64,000 nucleotides of DNA, taken from Tridacna crocea. Taxonomy: Eukaryota > Mollusca > Bivalvia > Cardiida > Cardiidae. This document shows, one piece after another, positions 52,098 to 61,963 of this stretch (position 1 is its first letter; every line of letters starts with the position of its first letter). The DNA lies in assembly GCA_943736015.1 (NCBI GenBank), contig OX031069.1, positions 44,488,728 to 44,552,727 on the forward strand, given 5' to 3'. Below the pieces are notes generated by a model. It made no database searches, was not told the origin of the DNA, and worked only from the letters and a program-made list of their open reading frames with translations. The position numbers and the translations under genes are program-made.

Positions 52098-52345
52098 ACG
52101 TCCATCTTGAAATTATTTGTTGATATTTTTGTTGGTTTTCAGAAAAGGGAGGTTATTATAATCTCCCTTTGTAATGAGAATAGAGTGGCCTTAGATTTAT
52201 AAATGAAAATTATGAGAAAGAAAAAAAATGGAAAAAGTGACTCAGTCATAGTAGAACATCAATACTTATTTCAATCAATTTTTGATGATAATATTATAGT
52301 GCAATTGCTGTTTTCCATTAGAATGGTACTATCTTAATCAAATTC
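52098..52345 (+). mobile_element. M-family repeat
   Basis: GTCCATCTTGAAATTATTTG, TTTTCAGAAAAGGGAGGTTA, TAATCTCCCTTTGTAATGAG, AATAGAGTGGCCTTAG, GATGATAATATTATAGTGC, TTAGAATGGTACTATCTTAA. The inverted copy lies at 62752-63002. It is non-coding and the class is unknown. Confidence 0.6.
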
Positions 52346-52358
52346 ATCGACTGTTGGG

Positions 52359-52880
52359 TTGATTATTTCTCTTAAGACTGGTTGTTTGATTGGTCGATGT
52401 TTCGTCAAAAGGTGCTTATCACTGGTGCTACCTTTGCTTTCATTTTCTTGCTTCCCATATCTGTCTTATCTCTGGAAAGTAATTAGTTTATATTGTACTG
52501 CACTTGCACATGTGTCAATAGTGTATTCTGTAATACTTTCATGTAATAGAGTTTTTTTTGACATGTTAGATATAACTATGAATTGACCACTCTGTTTTTG
52601 ATGCCTTACCCTTCAATGTACTTCTATCCACATTTTTTTCGTTAGTAAGTCTAGTATGTATTAAATCAGCGGGAACCATAACGCTTGTATTTCTTCATTA
52701 CATATGCCCCACACAAAGCAGTTGTTTATAACCAGATTAGATCAGTCAATCGATTCGTGGTACTAGGTTGTTATGTTTTGTTGTCACATTTTCCTCATCT
52801 TTTTCGCGTCAAGCATGGCTGTAATGAAAGATATTTACTGTTTCTCTGATTGAATTATTGTATTGATTGATTTATTTATT
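52359..52880. other. No recognisable feature
   Basis: The 75-codon plus frame at 52359-52586 is rich in Leu, Ser and Phe and could be mistaken for a membrane segment. It has no start context or homology I recognise. Confidence 0.4.
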
Positions 52881-52887
52881 GACTTTT

Positions 52888-53419
52888 TTAGCTCACCTGA
52901 GCATATCGTGCTCAAGGAGAGCCCTTAGGATCACGTTGTGTGCGTCGTCCGTCGTCAAAAATTCTTTAAACATCTACACTTAAACGGCTGGCCAATTTGG
53001 ACCAAACTTAGCTAGAATATTCCTTGGGAGGTCCATGTTCCTTGGGAAGTAAAAGAGCAACCCATAGGGGCAGGTAAGTCTAAAATCATTGTGTCAAAAT
53101 TATGCCCCTTTTTGACTTGGACTTTTAACTTACTATCCAGCACTAAACATCCAATCGCTGGCACCCGCATGCGGTCTGTTGTTCAACTATCGTGCATGTG
53201 CTCTTTGTCATTAAATGGTCCTTTGGCGACCTTTCCCAAACTTTTTTTCGCAGAATTCTCATTCGTCAAACATAGCTATGACGATGTTTTTAGGTGACTG
53301 ATTTTGAAATGATTTTTAAAATTGCTTTGCAAAAGAATGACTTTGTTTCCAACATGTCAATACTTCCAAAAAACGGCTATGGTCCTGAGCGATCCAGGGC
53401 CATCTTTACCCTCATGTTG
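52888..53419 (+). mobile_element. C-family element, short copy
   Basis: TTTTTAGCTCACCTGAGCAT, ATCGTGCTCAAGGAGAGC, CGTCGTCCGTCGTCAAAAAT, GCCAATTTGGACCAAACTTA. The body has lost the tandem units. It ends CCTGAGCGATCCAGGGCC, ATCTTTACCCTCATGTTG. A frame at 53091-53297 in an unmatched interior shows no domain. Confidence 0.6.
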
Positions 53420-53489
53420 TTCGTTTTATCATTTCGCTGAATGGATCCATCGACTAAACAATTCATGGGTTGATCAAATCATTACTTAA

Positions 53490-53711
53490 TTAACTCTTTA
53501 CTCTTTAAATATTTGACTCGTCCAAACTGAAAGTATCCAATAACAAATCAGGTATGGCTTAAGCCGTAGGATATGTCTTTGATAGAACAGAAAACATTGT
53601 AGGTAAAAGAGACAATGTTAGTTACCAGCGATTTCTCCTTTTCCAACAATGTGTTCAGTAGCATCCCTTCTTAGGATAGTTAAAATACATGGTTGCGTGG
53701 TAAAGGGTCAA
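53490..53711 (-). mobile_element. Degenerate A-family copy
   Basis: TTAACTCTTTACTCTTTAAA, TCGTCCAAACTGAAAG, ACATTGTAGGTAAAAGAGAC, TTAGTTACCAGCG, TTCTCCTTTTCCAACAATG, and GCGTGGTAAAGGGTCAA. The stems are partly eroded. Confidence 0.6.
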
Positions 53712-53714
53712 TTA

Positions 53715-54390
53715 AATGACTGATAGTCTATCTACCTTTTAGATCGAACAGTCTGAAATATCGTACTCTTCTTTAGTTCTTTTGAGGCGGAGACGACAGT
53801 TCGTTCACTAAACGATTTCTGTAAACATCATGGATTTCCACAGAGGATCACTTAATAAAATAATTTCATTTAATAAAGTACTGGTCTGTTTTTTCGGTGT
53901 TGCTTTACGCATTGTTCTTAAGTTTTAAACATTCAAACAGCCTCTAGTCTTATTTTGCCTGCTCCCTGGAGAACCACGTGACAAGTTAGAAAACTAAATT
54001 AATCATTGCTGTGGGGAGATAATTGGTATAGTTTAAGGGCAATACTGTGTCGCTTGGTAACCGTTAATCTAGGCGATATTTCGACTAAAATGTAAAAAAT
54101 GAAATTTAGATGAATCCAACATACATTGGATTTGACAAAGTTGGCAGTTGAGATTTTTTTTTCATCTAGAATTGATTCTAAAGAAATAAGGGTCATAAAA
54201 TCTTCTCAGACGTGTAAGATAGTTTTACTCAAAAGCCAAAGAATGTTAGATTTATTTTCTTACTTAACGCTATTTCATGAATTAAGGGTAGAAACTTGTG
54301 TAATCGTAGATAAAAACGTGGTAACCTCATGAAGAAAACACGATTAACTTCCCTGAAAAAGTATGAAATGACGTCATATATGACATAATT
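53715..54390. other. No recognisable feature
   Basis: Unique-looking sequence. Confidence 0.5.
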
Positions 54391-54394
54391 CTGC

Positions 54395-54610
54395 TTAATC
54401 CTTTCCCAAACAAGCCCCGGTTTATAGTAAAAGTCTTTTGAAAACACTGTGGGAAAAGGAGAAATTGCTCGTAACAAACAATTTCTCCTTTCCCCACAGT
54501 GTTTTCTACCCTTTTTAGAACTTTCTTGCATTTTCTCCAAATCTAAAATTGTTGTCTGCAAACTCTTTTTGTATGGAAGAGTCCAAAATTTGTCGTTTTG
54601 GAAAGGGTTA
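54395..54610 (+). mobile_element. A-family element with covaried stem
   Basis: CTTAATCCTTTCCCAAACAA to TGGAAAGGGTTAA. The stem reads CACTGTGGG, GGAGAAATTG on the left and CAATTTCTCC, CCCACAGTG on the right, both changed from the family norm yet still paired. The apex is CTCGTAACAAA. The 163-codon minus-strand frame spans this repeat and is not a gene. Confidence 0.65.
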
Positions 54611-54904
54611 AAACGGAGATGCACTAATGTGCCATAATTTTTCGATGATCGACTGATGATAATTTTAGTGTTCTGGATAGACCAATACAGCATCAAAGGC
54701 CTGTAGTATAAACTAGTCACATTAAAATATATATAGGCTTGAAGGATTTGATTGGCAAGGCGGAGGTATGTTCCATTTCACTACATTTTAGATTGGGAAA
54801 AAGTCTGATTTTGAAATCTTCCCTAACAACCGTATGAAATACAGTACAAAGGTACAAAGGTTAATAACGAGAGAATTGAACAACATGGATAAGAACAATT
54901 CCGA

Positions 54905-55270
54905 ACTGACTCGAGGCCACTGAAATGGATCAAAGCGTTGAGAACGCTGAAGTGGTATTTGTCAAGGAACCCATTGTGTGGAATCAACAATTTATAAGAA
55001 AAAGAGACACGTTGTTCAAATATTGGCTTGAAAGTCAACCTACTAAGCAAATGAATACATTTTCTGTTGGAGGGAAGGAATCATCACACAGTTAGGATTA
55101 TTTGTGTATTAGTGATCTCTCTTGGATCATTAGGATTCAGGAGTAACTTCCCTTGATAGTAGGATTCATGATGGATAGAGAGAAAAATTATGTGATTATA
55201 TCGAATAAAATAACGTTAGTACTTGAAAACTTTGATTTTGAAATATCTTTAGCCGTTAATATGAGCAAAT
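54905..55270 (+). repeat. N-family block, copy 1
   Basis: AATGGATCAAAGCGTTGAGA, ACGCTGAAGTGGTATTTG, CCCATTGTGTGGAAT, CCTACTAAGCAAATGAATAC, GTTAGGATTATTTGTGTA, TTCATGATGGATAGAGAGA. The same order occurs at 56325-56670. This copy contains a 57-codon frame (MDQSVENAEVVFVKEP, VWNQQFIRKRDTLFKYWL) that the second copy breaks with TAA soon after VWN, so it is weak evidence for coding. It is either a dispersed repeat or a local duplication. Confidence 0.6.
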
Positions 55271-55668
55271 GCAGCCATTTTCGATTAAAAAAAAAAAAAC
55301 TTCCTCGGTCGATAACCTCACCCAATGTATTGTAACATGCCATTTCCAAGTACTTATCCGAGGGCTGCCTGAGAAAAAATGAAGTTGATTGTGTTTATTT
55401 CCCTCGGCTTTGCACAAAATACGATACATGGTCTTTAAAATGTAATATTAAACCAATAATGATGTTTTCTTTGACAATTACTACAAAAATGAATCGATCG
55501 ATTCATGTGAATGGTTAGCCATGCCCTGTTAAGTCAACTCTTACAGGCGATACATCTCTTAACTATACGTCGGGTTGTTTGCTTTGTGTTTAACCCTTTA
55601 CAGGACGACAAGGTTTTAGTTTTGCACAAAATTGTCAACATTTGCAGAAACAAATTTGGTATGGCTTA

Positions 55669-55921
55669 ACCCTTTAACAAATGACAAAATTTTAGATTGG
55701 TCCAAATTGAAAGTATTTTCAGATGACAAATTAAAGGCGGCCAAAATGACGAAATTTGTCATTGATGAGTTAGAAAACATTTTGGAAAAAGAAGAAAATG
55801 CTGGGGGGGGGGGGGGGAGTTGCAAGAAAATGCTAGTTACAAGTATTTGTCATTTTGCGACAACGGCTTTGAGTATCTACGACATTGGTGTCGTTAAAAC
55901 GCGGGGCTGATTAGTAAAGGG
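55669..55921 (-). mobile_element. A-family copy with a 15-base G run at the apex
   Basis: TTAACCCTTTAACAAATGAC, TTTTAGATTGGTCCAAATTG, AAAGTATTTTCAGATGAC, ACATTTTGGAAAAAGAAGAA, AATGCTGG then 15 G at 55803-55817, where other copies have the apex ACCAGC. The right arm has degraded (TTGCAAGAAAATGCTAG). An older A fragment (TTAACCCTTTACAGGACGAC) lies at about 55589-55668. Confidence 0.55.
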
Positions 55922-55924
55922 CCA

Positions 55925-56320
55925 AACCTATTTTTCATTTATATCATGACAAGCAGTACTGCTAAACGTATGTTCCTAAAGATTCTTGTACACGTACCTC
56001 TCATTTTGCTTAACGACGTATACGACAAATGTTACTGCGCATCCTACTGCGCATGCACATGTTTCTTTGCCGTAAATATTAAATCAAAAGTGCACCTACG
56101 TAACATTTTGCTTATAATAGTAATACTATTGGTGCACTGAAACATATAGCACTTTCTTCGGGATGTATTGGTGAAGAGGAAAACAAATGGATCTTTGAGC
56201 TATCACAGTGAAATTGTTAAGATGCAATTGACGCGGCGGTAAAATTCAAATAAGTAAAAACATATTGCAGATTTAAAGCTGTTTAAAGGAAGTTTAGCTG
56301 TTTCCATTTTGAGAATTTTT
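55925..56320. other. No recognisable feature
   Basis: The 64-codon plus frame at 55946-56140 shows no domain. ACTGCGCATCCTACTGCGCA at about 56035 is a short direct repeat. Confidence 0.4.
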
Positions 56321-56324
56321 GTCG

Positions 56325-56670
56325 GAAGAGGAATCAAAGCGTTGAGAACACTGAAGTGGTATTTCCCAAGGAAACCATTGTGTGGAATTAATTATTTGAA
56401 GGACAAAGAGAAACGTTATCCAAATATTGCCTTGAAAGTTAACCGACTAAGCAAATGAATACCTTTCTGGTTGAAGGGAGAGTACTCGTGACAAAGTTAG
56501 GATTATTTGTGTAGTGGAGATTTCCTTTTGACCATTAGGAGGAGTCGGGAGTAACGTCACTTGAGAGTAGGATGCATGTTGGATAGAGAGAGAAACCAAG
56601 TAAATGTATATAATAAAATTAAGTTTGTACCTTAAAACTATGATTTTGATTTTTATGTTGCTAACCTTTA
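56325..56670 (+). repeat. N-family block, copy 2
   Basis: AATCAAAGCGTTGAGAACAC, TGAAGTGGTATTT, AACCATTGTGTGGAATTAAT, ACCGACTAAGCAAATGAATA, GTTAGGATTATTTGTGTAG, ATGCATGTTGGATAGAGAGA. It is direct with copy 1, about 1.4 kb apart. Confidence 0.6.
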
Positions 56671-56724
56671 GTTCCCAATATTACAATCAGTCATATGGGT
56701 CTATGAATATTCATGCCAATGAAA

Positions 56725-56830
56725 TGGATTAACGCACAGCCTGATTTGGGATCTACACAATCCGATACGGATATATATTGAAACGAACCAATGTTAAGCT
56801 GTAATTTCCCACAGCCCTTTGCTGGCGTCC
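56725..56830 (+). mobile_element. Half D-family element
   Basis: GCACAGCCTGATTTGGGATC, TACACAATCCGATACGGATA. Then a decayed tail. Confidence 0.4.
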
Positions 56831-57414
56831 ACTGCCTATAAAATGGACAGCTTTTTTTGTTTCGATTTTTGCAGAATAATCAACTGTTCTGAAAGCATAC
56901 CTTAGCCTAATTCTGAAGCGAATCTATTCAATTTTTATCGCGGAATAAACTTATTTGTCGTTCATTTACTCAACATTGTAAATTGAAAAATCAAGTTTTT
57001 TAAAAATTTAGGCTTGTTTTTTCGGAGTACATTTTTTCACAGAAAATATTTTCATGTTTTTTGTTTTCCTTATTGCTTACAAAGTTTAGTATCTTATGCT
57101 TCTCTTTTTTGAACTGTTTTAGTTGGTAGACAACACGCACGCGCAAACAACTACTTTTCCTTTTTTTGAAAAAGAGAGTCCCTCTGTTGGCAAAATCGAG
57201 AATCTTTGCATTACAAGACCATGATAATCGTCCATATATATTGTCTCAAGTTGTTTTATTAACATTTCTTTTACTTGCTCCAATTTATAGAAGAAACAAA
57301 AGTGGCTGTTTAGAAGTTCGTTTCAGTGTAACTGCTCTAAAGTATATCTTTGAAACAGCAGCAATTCATTTGGGGTTTTACTAGCGGTTTGAAAGTTTCA
57401 CTTCAGTATTTATC

Positions 57415-57627
57415 AGGTTGACTCTGTGCCAAACGACAAAAATTTAGACTGGTCCAAATTGAAAGTGGCTCAACTTGAAAGTGAACTTTGTTTTGGGAAG
57501 GGTGGAAAACATTATGGGAAAAGGAGAAAATGCTGGTTACCAGCATTTTCTCCTTTTCCCATAATGTTTTCAAAAAGGCTTCTTTTTCAGGGTCGTTAAA
57601 AGTCGGGATTGTGCGGTAATGGGTTAA
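57415..57627 (-). mobile_element. A-family element with covaried stem
   Basis: GACTGGTCCAAATTGAAAG, then ACATTATGGGAAAAGGAG with complement CTCCTTTTCCCATAATGT around CTGGTTACCAG, so G-to-A and C-to-T changes pair with each other. It ends GTGCGGTAATGGGTTAA. Confidence 0.7.
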
Positions 57628-57689
57628 GTATTGCACAAGGTTCCGTCGAAGCTTCTGGCGGAATATTTGGCTCCAGAATTGACGGAATA

Positions 57690-57800
57690 TACCCTTTCAT
57701 CGATAAACATAAACTATGTGCAGTTAATGCCGATCCAGGGTCAGACTGCACACACTGTGCAGTCTGATCTGAGACCTACACCGACCGTCATAATTTTTCT
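57690..57800 (+). mobile_element. D-family hairpin
   Basis: GATCCAGGGTCAGACTGCAC, ACACTGTGCAGTCTGATCTG, AGACCTACACCGACCGTC. Apex GCACACACTGTGC. Confidence 0.5.
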
Positions 57801-58039
57801 AAGCTATAGCATTCTTTCTCTTATTTTTTTTTTCAATGGAATTGTAATTTCATCTTTCGTAAATAAACGAATCTATCTGTAAGACAACAAAAGAATAAAT
57901 GCAGAAAGGAGTTAAGTGCATTCGTTTGTGTAAGCATTTGAATTTCTTATGCATCAACGACCTATGCTGGCAATATCGTTTTAAAGTGGATACAAGCGTA
58001 AAATTGGACGCATTGTCCTGTCATTCAAGAAATTTGAAC

Positions 58040-58235
58040 TCAGTTTTTTTTTTTTCAGACGACCAAACTTTTAGATTGTCTTTGTGATTCTTAAAATAGA
58101 ACTTGTCTTTCAATACATTGTCTGAAAAAGGGAAAGTGTTTGTTACCAGCCCATATTTTCTCCTTTTCAGACAACGTTTTCAAAACCTTTTTAAACCCCG
58201 AGTCTTATTTTTATGAGATAAAAGAATTATTTTCT
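58040..58235. mobile_element. Decayed A-family copy
   Basis: TTTCAGACGACCAAACTTTT, ACATTGTCTGAAAAAGGG, TTTGTTACCAGCCCATATTT, TCTCCTTTTCAGACAACG. Most pairing is lost. Confidence 0.4.
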
Positions 58236-58257
58236 TTGTACTCGATGTTCTAGCCAA

Positions 58258-58485
58258 TAACCCTTTACCAAACAAACGCTGATTTTTACGACTCTTAGAT
58301 AGAAACCTTCTGAAAACACCATGGGAAAAGGAGAAAATGCTGGTAACCAGCATTTTCTCCTTTTCCCACAATGTTTTCTACCCTGCTGAAAACATATTTC
58401 AATTTTTGAGTTACGTTTACTATGTCGTCTTGAATGGCTTTCAGCTTGGACCAGTATACTATTTTGTCGTTTGGTAAAGAGTTAA
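58258..58485 (+). mobile_element. A-family trimer, copy 1
   Basis: TAACCCTTTACCAAACAAAC, ACACCATGGGAAAAGGAG, apex CTGGTAACCAG, TTTGGTAAAGAGTTAA. It is followed after three bases by the next copy in the same orientation. Confidence 0.75.
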
Positions 58486-58488
58486 GAG

Positions 58489-58717
58489 TTAACCTTTTAC
58501 AAAATAATCCCTGGTTTTTACGACCCTGAAATAGAAACCTTCTGAAAACACCATGGGAAAAGGAGAAAAATGCTGGTAACCAGCATTTTCTCCTTTTCCC
58601 ATAATGTTTTCTATCTTGCCGAAAACAAATTTCAATTTTCAAGTTACGTTTATTTTGTCGTCTGGAATGGCTTTCAACCTGGACCGGATACTATTTAGTC
58701 GTTTGGCAAAGAGTTAA
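58489..58717 (+). mobile_element. A-family trimer, copy 2
   Basis: TTAACCTTTTACAAAATAAT to TTTGGCAAAGAGTTAA. It keeps ACACCATGGGAAAAGGAG like copy 1, so copies 1 and 2 share variants. The left arm has one extra A at the hairpin (GAGAAAAATGCTGG). Confidence 0.75.
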
Positions 58718-58941
58718 CCCTTTACCAAACAATCCCTGGTTTTACGACCCTGAAATAGAAGCTTTTTGAAAACATTGTGGGAAAAGGAGACAATGCTGAT
58801 AACCAGCATTTTCTCCTTTTCCCACAATGTAATCTACCCTGCTGGAAACAAATTTCCCTTTTTGAGTTACTTTTCTATTGTCATCTGCAAGGGATCTCAA
58901 TTTGGATCAGTCTAAAATTTAGTCGTTTGGTAAGGAGTTAA
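58714..58941 (+). mobile_element. A-family trimer, copy 3
   Basis: It shares the TTAA at 58714-58717 with copy 2 and ends TTTGGTAAGGAGTTAA. The stem has GGAGACAATGCTGATAACC on the left. Shared TTAA is expected if one copy inserted at the end of another. Confidence 0.75.
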
Positions 58942-59089
58942 GGGTCTGGCACACACTTGGAGAAGAAGACTGGGTTTTTGCACTACTTATGTCATTTGAC
59001 CCCATAGACATACGATTGTTTTTTTTTTTATAAATTTATTTTTTGTTTCAAATCGTTCATCCAAAAATCTTTCTGCATCGCCCTTGCAG

Positions 59090-59310
59090 AGCAATACTCT
59101 TTTACCAAATAAGCCCATATTTCAACGAACCTTAGGTAAGAATTTTGGAAACATTGTGGAAAGGAGAAACTTCTTTTTTTCTGCAGTTTTATCTTTCGCT
59201 TCAATATTTTATACACTTTTAATATCATATTTTAACTATCTAAAACACATCTTATCTGTCAACATCCAATGTTTTTAATTTGGACTAATCGAAATTTTGT
59301 CACTTCGTGA
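59090..59310 (+). mobile_element. Decayed A-family copy
   Basis: ACTCTTTTACCAAATAAGCC, CAACGAACCTTAGGTAAG, ACATTGTGGAAAGGAG, then TTTTTAATTTGGACTAATCG, AAATTTTGTCACTTCG. The central palindrome is deleted. Confidence 0.45.
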
Positions 59311-59575
59311 AGACCTAATAAAAGCAGGCACGACACAAAAATCTAATTACAGATAGTTTTATAAGCATTAATTCGCAAAGAACGAATTCGTTTTTCAGGA
59401 ACTACTTTATGTGCGCATTTTTATTACGCTATCAGATAAGGACGTAAACATGTAGAGATGTCAATATAATATACAGCAGCTGTAAATCTCGTCTGGTGGC
59501 AGGCATGCCTTGTGTTGCACAAAACTATCTCTTGTCTTGCTAAATAACTAAACTGAAACTTTTAAAAGCCGATCC

Positions 59576-60127
59576 TTAAAGGTGGCCCTTCAGATTTTGG
59601 GACGAAAATTGTACAAAAATGCAAAGAAATCATCCTTATACTCCCAAACCCTTTTAAATTTCATTTATAAAACCCCAGTAGTCGAACACCGTCCAAGAAC
59701 ACGAGAAATTAGAGATTTACTACAGCCCAGGTCGACTCCGACGGGAGACACGTTCTATTTTTAGATGATCAATTCGCTCATTTACATACAGGAATACACA
59801 GACGAAATTTCAAACATAGTGTCCGAAGAAGACATTATGGAAAATAATTATTACATGTTTGTTATGTAATGGAATTTAAGCGTTATGAGTCACGTGCAAG
59901 TCACTAGGCATTCCCGAAATGCTTTATTGATTTTTGGCGCGAAATCTAAAAATACCTTAAGAGGCTACGTAGCCTTTTAAGGGAATACCATCAAAAAAAA
60001 AATTTTTTTTTGTAATTTCATGAATCTAAATTATTGATGATTTGTATTATTTTTTCATATGAATTTCAGTGATATATATATTTTTTAATTTGGTGAGATG
60101 TAAAAATTCTAAATACCCACCTTTTAA
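59576..60127 (+). mobile_element. J-family TTAA element
   Basis: TTAAAGGTGGCCCTTCAGAT to ATACCCACCTTTTAA with TTAA at both ends. The interior has CTCGCTCATTTACATACAGG-type sequence, TGTCCGAAGAAGACATTATG, GGCGCGAAATCTAAAAATAC, AAGAGGCTACGTAGCC, and GATATATATA. No product is encoded; the 60-codon frame at its start is not conserved between copies. Confidence 0.7.
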
Positions 60128-60255
60128 ACCAAAAGTTTGCAATTTCAAATGTGTTTATGAATGAATCAATGAATCAATGAATGTCTTTATTGACTTATAC
60201 ATCTTGTACATAGTCAGTTACAACCAAACTAGTTTCAATACATCCCACGTGATAC

Positions 60256-60258
<3 letters not shown>

Positions 60259-60300
<42 letters not shown>
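60259..60300. repeat. (TC)n microsatellite
   Basis: About 21 uninterrupted TC units; a shorter run lies at about 60380-60396. Confidence 0.9.
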
Positions 60301-60305
<5 letters not shown>

Positions 60306-60449
60306 CTATCACTGCTCTTTCGCTCTCAAAATTACATAATGCTTGTAATCAAACTACTCATCAAAAATATTAAAAGCGCACTCTCTCTCTCTCTCGTTCT
60401 TAGACAAGTAAATTTTGTCAGGAAACAGACATTGGGAATAATATCTTCT

Positions 60450-60562
60450 TATTCGACAGTGCAGATCAAAGATCAGACTGCACATTCTGTGCAGTCTGAT
60501 CTTTGATCTACACTGTCTGAAAAAGGTCTGTGAGTGGCTCTTAGAAGCCTAAAAATTAACAG
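60450..60562 (-). mobile_element. D-family element
   Basis: Hairpin at 60454-60519: CGACAGTGCAGATCAAAGAT and ATCTTTGATCTACACTGTC around GCACATTCTGTGC. CAAAGATC and GATCTTTG have changed together from CCAAGATC and GATCTTGG. It is followed by GTGAGTGGCTCTTAGAAGCC, TAAAAATTAA. Confidence 0.65.
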
Positions 60563-60765
60563 GTTTCTAGAATGTAAATTCAATGAATTATTCAGCGGCA
60601 AAAAAGAAGCATTCCGTGTTTTTCCCATCGAATGGAAAAGCGAACAAAATATTCAAATCAGACCAGAGCGGCCATGCAATGTTTTGGTAGCTGAATACAG
60701 AGATTTTGCTGTAAAAGGTGCATGGTTCTACAGAAAAAAATTCTAGAAGTTCAGCCTTAGGCTTG

Positions 60766-61296
60766 TTAAAGGTGGCCCTATTAAGACGAATGTTTTACAA
60801 AAATACAAAAAAAAAATCCTTATACACACGAAGCCCTTTAAATTTTATTCATAAAACTCTAGTAGTCGAATTTTAGAGATTTATTACGTACGGACCAGAT
60901 CAACATCGACGGGTAAAACGGTCTATTTTTACATGAGCAACTCGCTCATTTACATACCGGAAATACACAATCAAGGCTTCAGACATAGCGTCCAAAGAAG
61001 ACATTACGCAAAAATAATTACATATTTATTATGTTATGCAATTTAAGCGTCATTAGTCACGTGCCAGTCATTTGACATTCCCACAAAGCTTTTTTGATTT
61101 CTGGTACGAAGTCTAAAAATACTCTAAGAGGCTACGTAGCCTTATAAGGGAACACCATATTTTCTTTACTTTTAATTTGTAATTTTATGATTCTTAATTA
61201 TTGATGATTTGTAATTTTTTATATAAATTCCAGTGATATATATATATATATATATATATTTGGTGAGATGTGAAAAATCTAAATACTTACCTTGAA
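60766..61296 (+). mobile_element. J-family element
   Basis: TTAAAGGTGGCCCTATTAAG, CTCGCTCATTTACATACCGG, CGTCCAAAGAAGACATTACG, AAGAGGCTACGTAGCCTTAT, an (AT)n run at 61234-61259, and AATACTTACCTTGAAAG. The 3' TTAA is mutated. Confidence 0.65.
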
Positions 61297-61406
61297 AGAA
61301 TGGTACAACATTCTATATGGGAAACATGAGGAGACGGTGCCAAGCTACCATTTATAAAAAGGAAGAATCTATGCGTAAAACACTTTCTTTTTTCTTTTAA
61401 TTCCAG

Positions 61407-61512
61407 TTAAAGACAACAATTATGGAAATTTAGAACATGGCGGAATATTTTACAGACGAATACAGACTTCGAGCGAGACAGTGCCTTAGTTCTATGATCC
61501 TGAACTATACCG
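61407..61512 (+). CDS. Candidate first coding exon
   Basis: TTTCTTTTTTCTTTTAATTC then CAG precedes 61407, a strong acceptor-like tract. Thirty bases of untranslated leader with an in-frame stop come next. ATG at 61437 in the context AACATGGCGG begins 25 codons, MAEYFTDEYRLRARQ then CLSSMILNYT, and one extra base. The donor GTAAGT follows at 61513. The peptide is charged and not low-complexity, and the sequence is not part of any repeat I can see. I recognise no protein family. No in-phase second exon was found in the remaining 2.5 kb, so the gene, if real, would continue beyond the window. Confidence 0.35.
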
Positions 61513-61627
61513 GTAAGTACAGTTCTTATAATCTCTTTACCGGGAAAACAAACAACTGAACTTGCCCATTTTGGAAATATTTGCAGAGGGAATATTAGAT
61601 GCTCGTCAGATGTTTGTCGTTGTCTTT

Positions 61628-61857
61628 TTAACCCATTACCACACAATCCCTACTTTTGACGACCCTCCGAAAGAAGCCCTTAGAAAACATTGTGGGAAAA
61701 GGAGAAAATGCTGGTAACCAGCATTTTCTCCTTTTCCCACAATGTTTTCTACCCTTCACAAAACAAATTTCAAATTTTCAGTTACTTTTATTTTTGTCGT
61801 CTGCAAATGCTTTCAATTTGGACCAGTCTAACATTTTGTAGTTTGGTAATGGGTTAA
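61628..61857 (+). mobile_element. A-family element with longest perfect stem
   Basis: TTAACCCATTACCACACAAT to TTTGGTAATGGGTTAA. The central palindrome pairs from TAGAAAACATTGTGGG on the left to CCCACAATGTTTTCTA on the right without a mismatch, about 70 bases. Confidence 0.8.
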
Positions 61858-61889
61858 AGAATGGAAAATAGTGAAATTAATACTTTTGC

Positions 61890-61891
<2 letters not shown>

Positions 61892-61943
<52 letters not shown>
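61892..61943. repeat. (GA)n microsatellite
   Basis: About 26 uninterrupted GA units lie between two A-family copies. Together with the (TC)n at 60259 this could pair across 1.6 kb. Confidence 0.9.
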
Positions 61944-61946
<3 letters not shown>

Positions 61947-61963
61947 ACGAAAGTATTGACGAA

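Noticed and set aside
54229-54720. 163-codon minus-strand open frame
   Set aside because: It runs straight through an A-family hairpin and keeps open only because the palindrome lacks stops in that frame; no domain is visible.
58295-58642. 115-codon minus-strand frame
   Set aside because: It spans two tandem A copies; repeat shadow.
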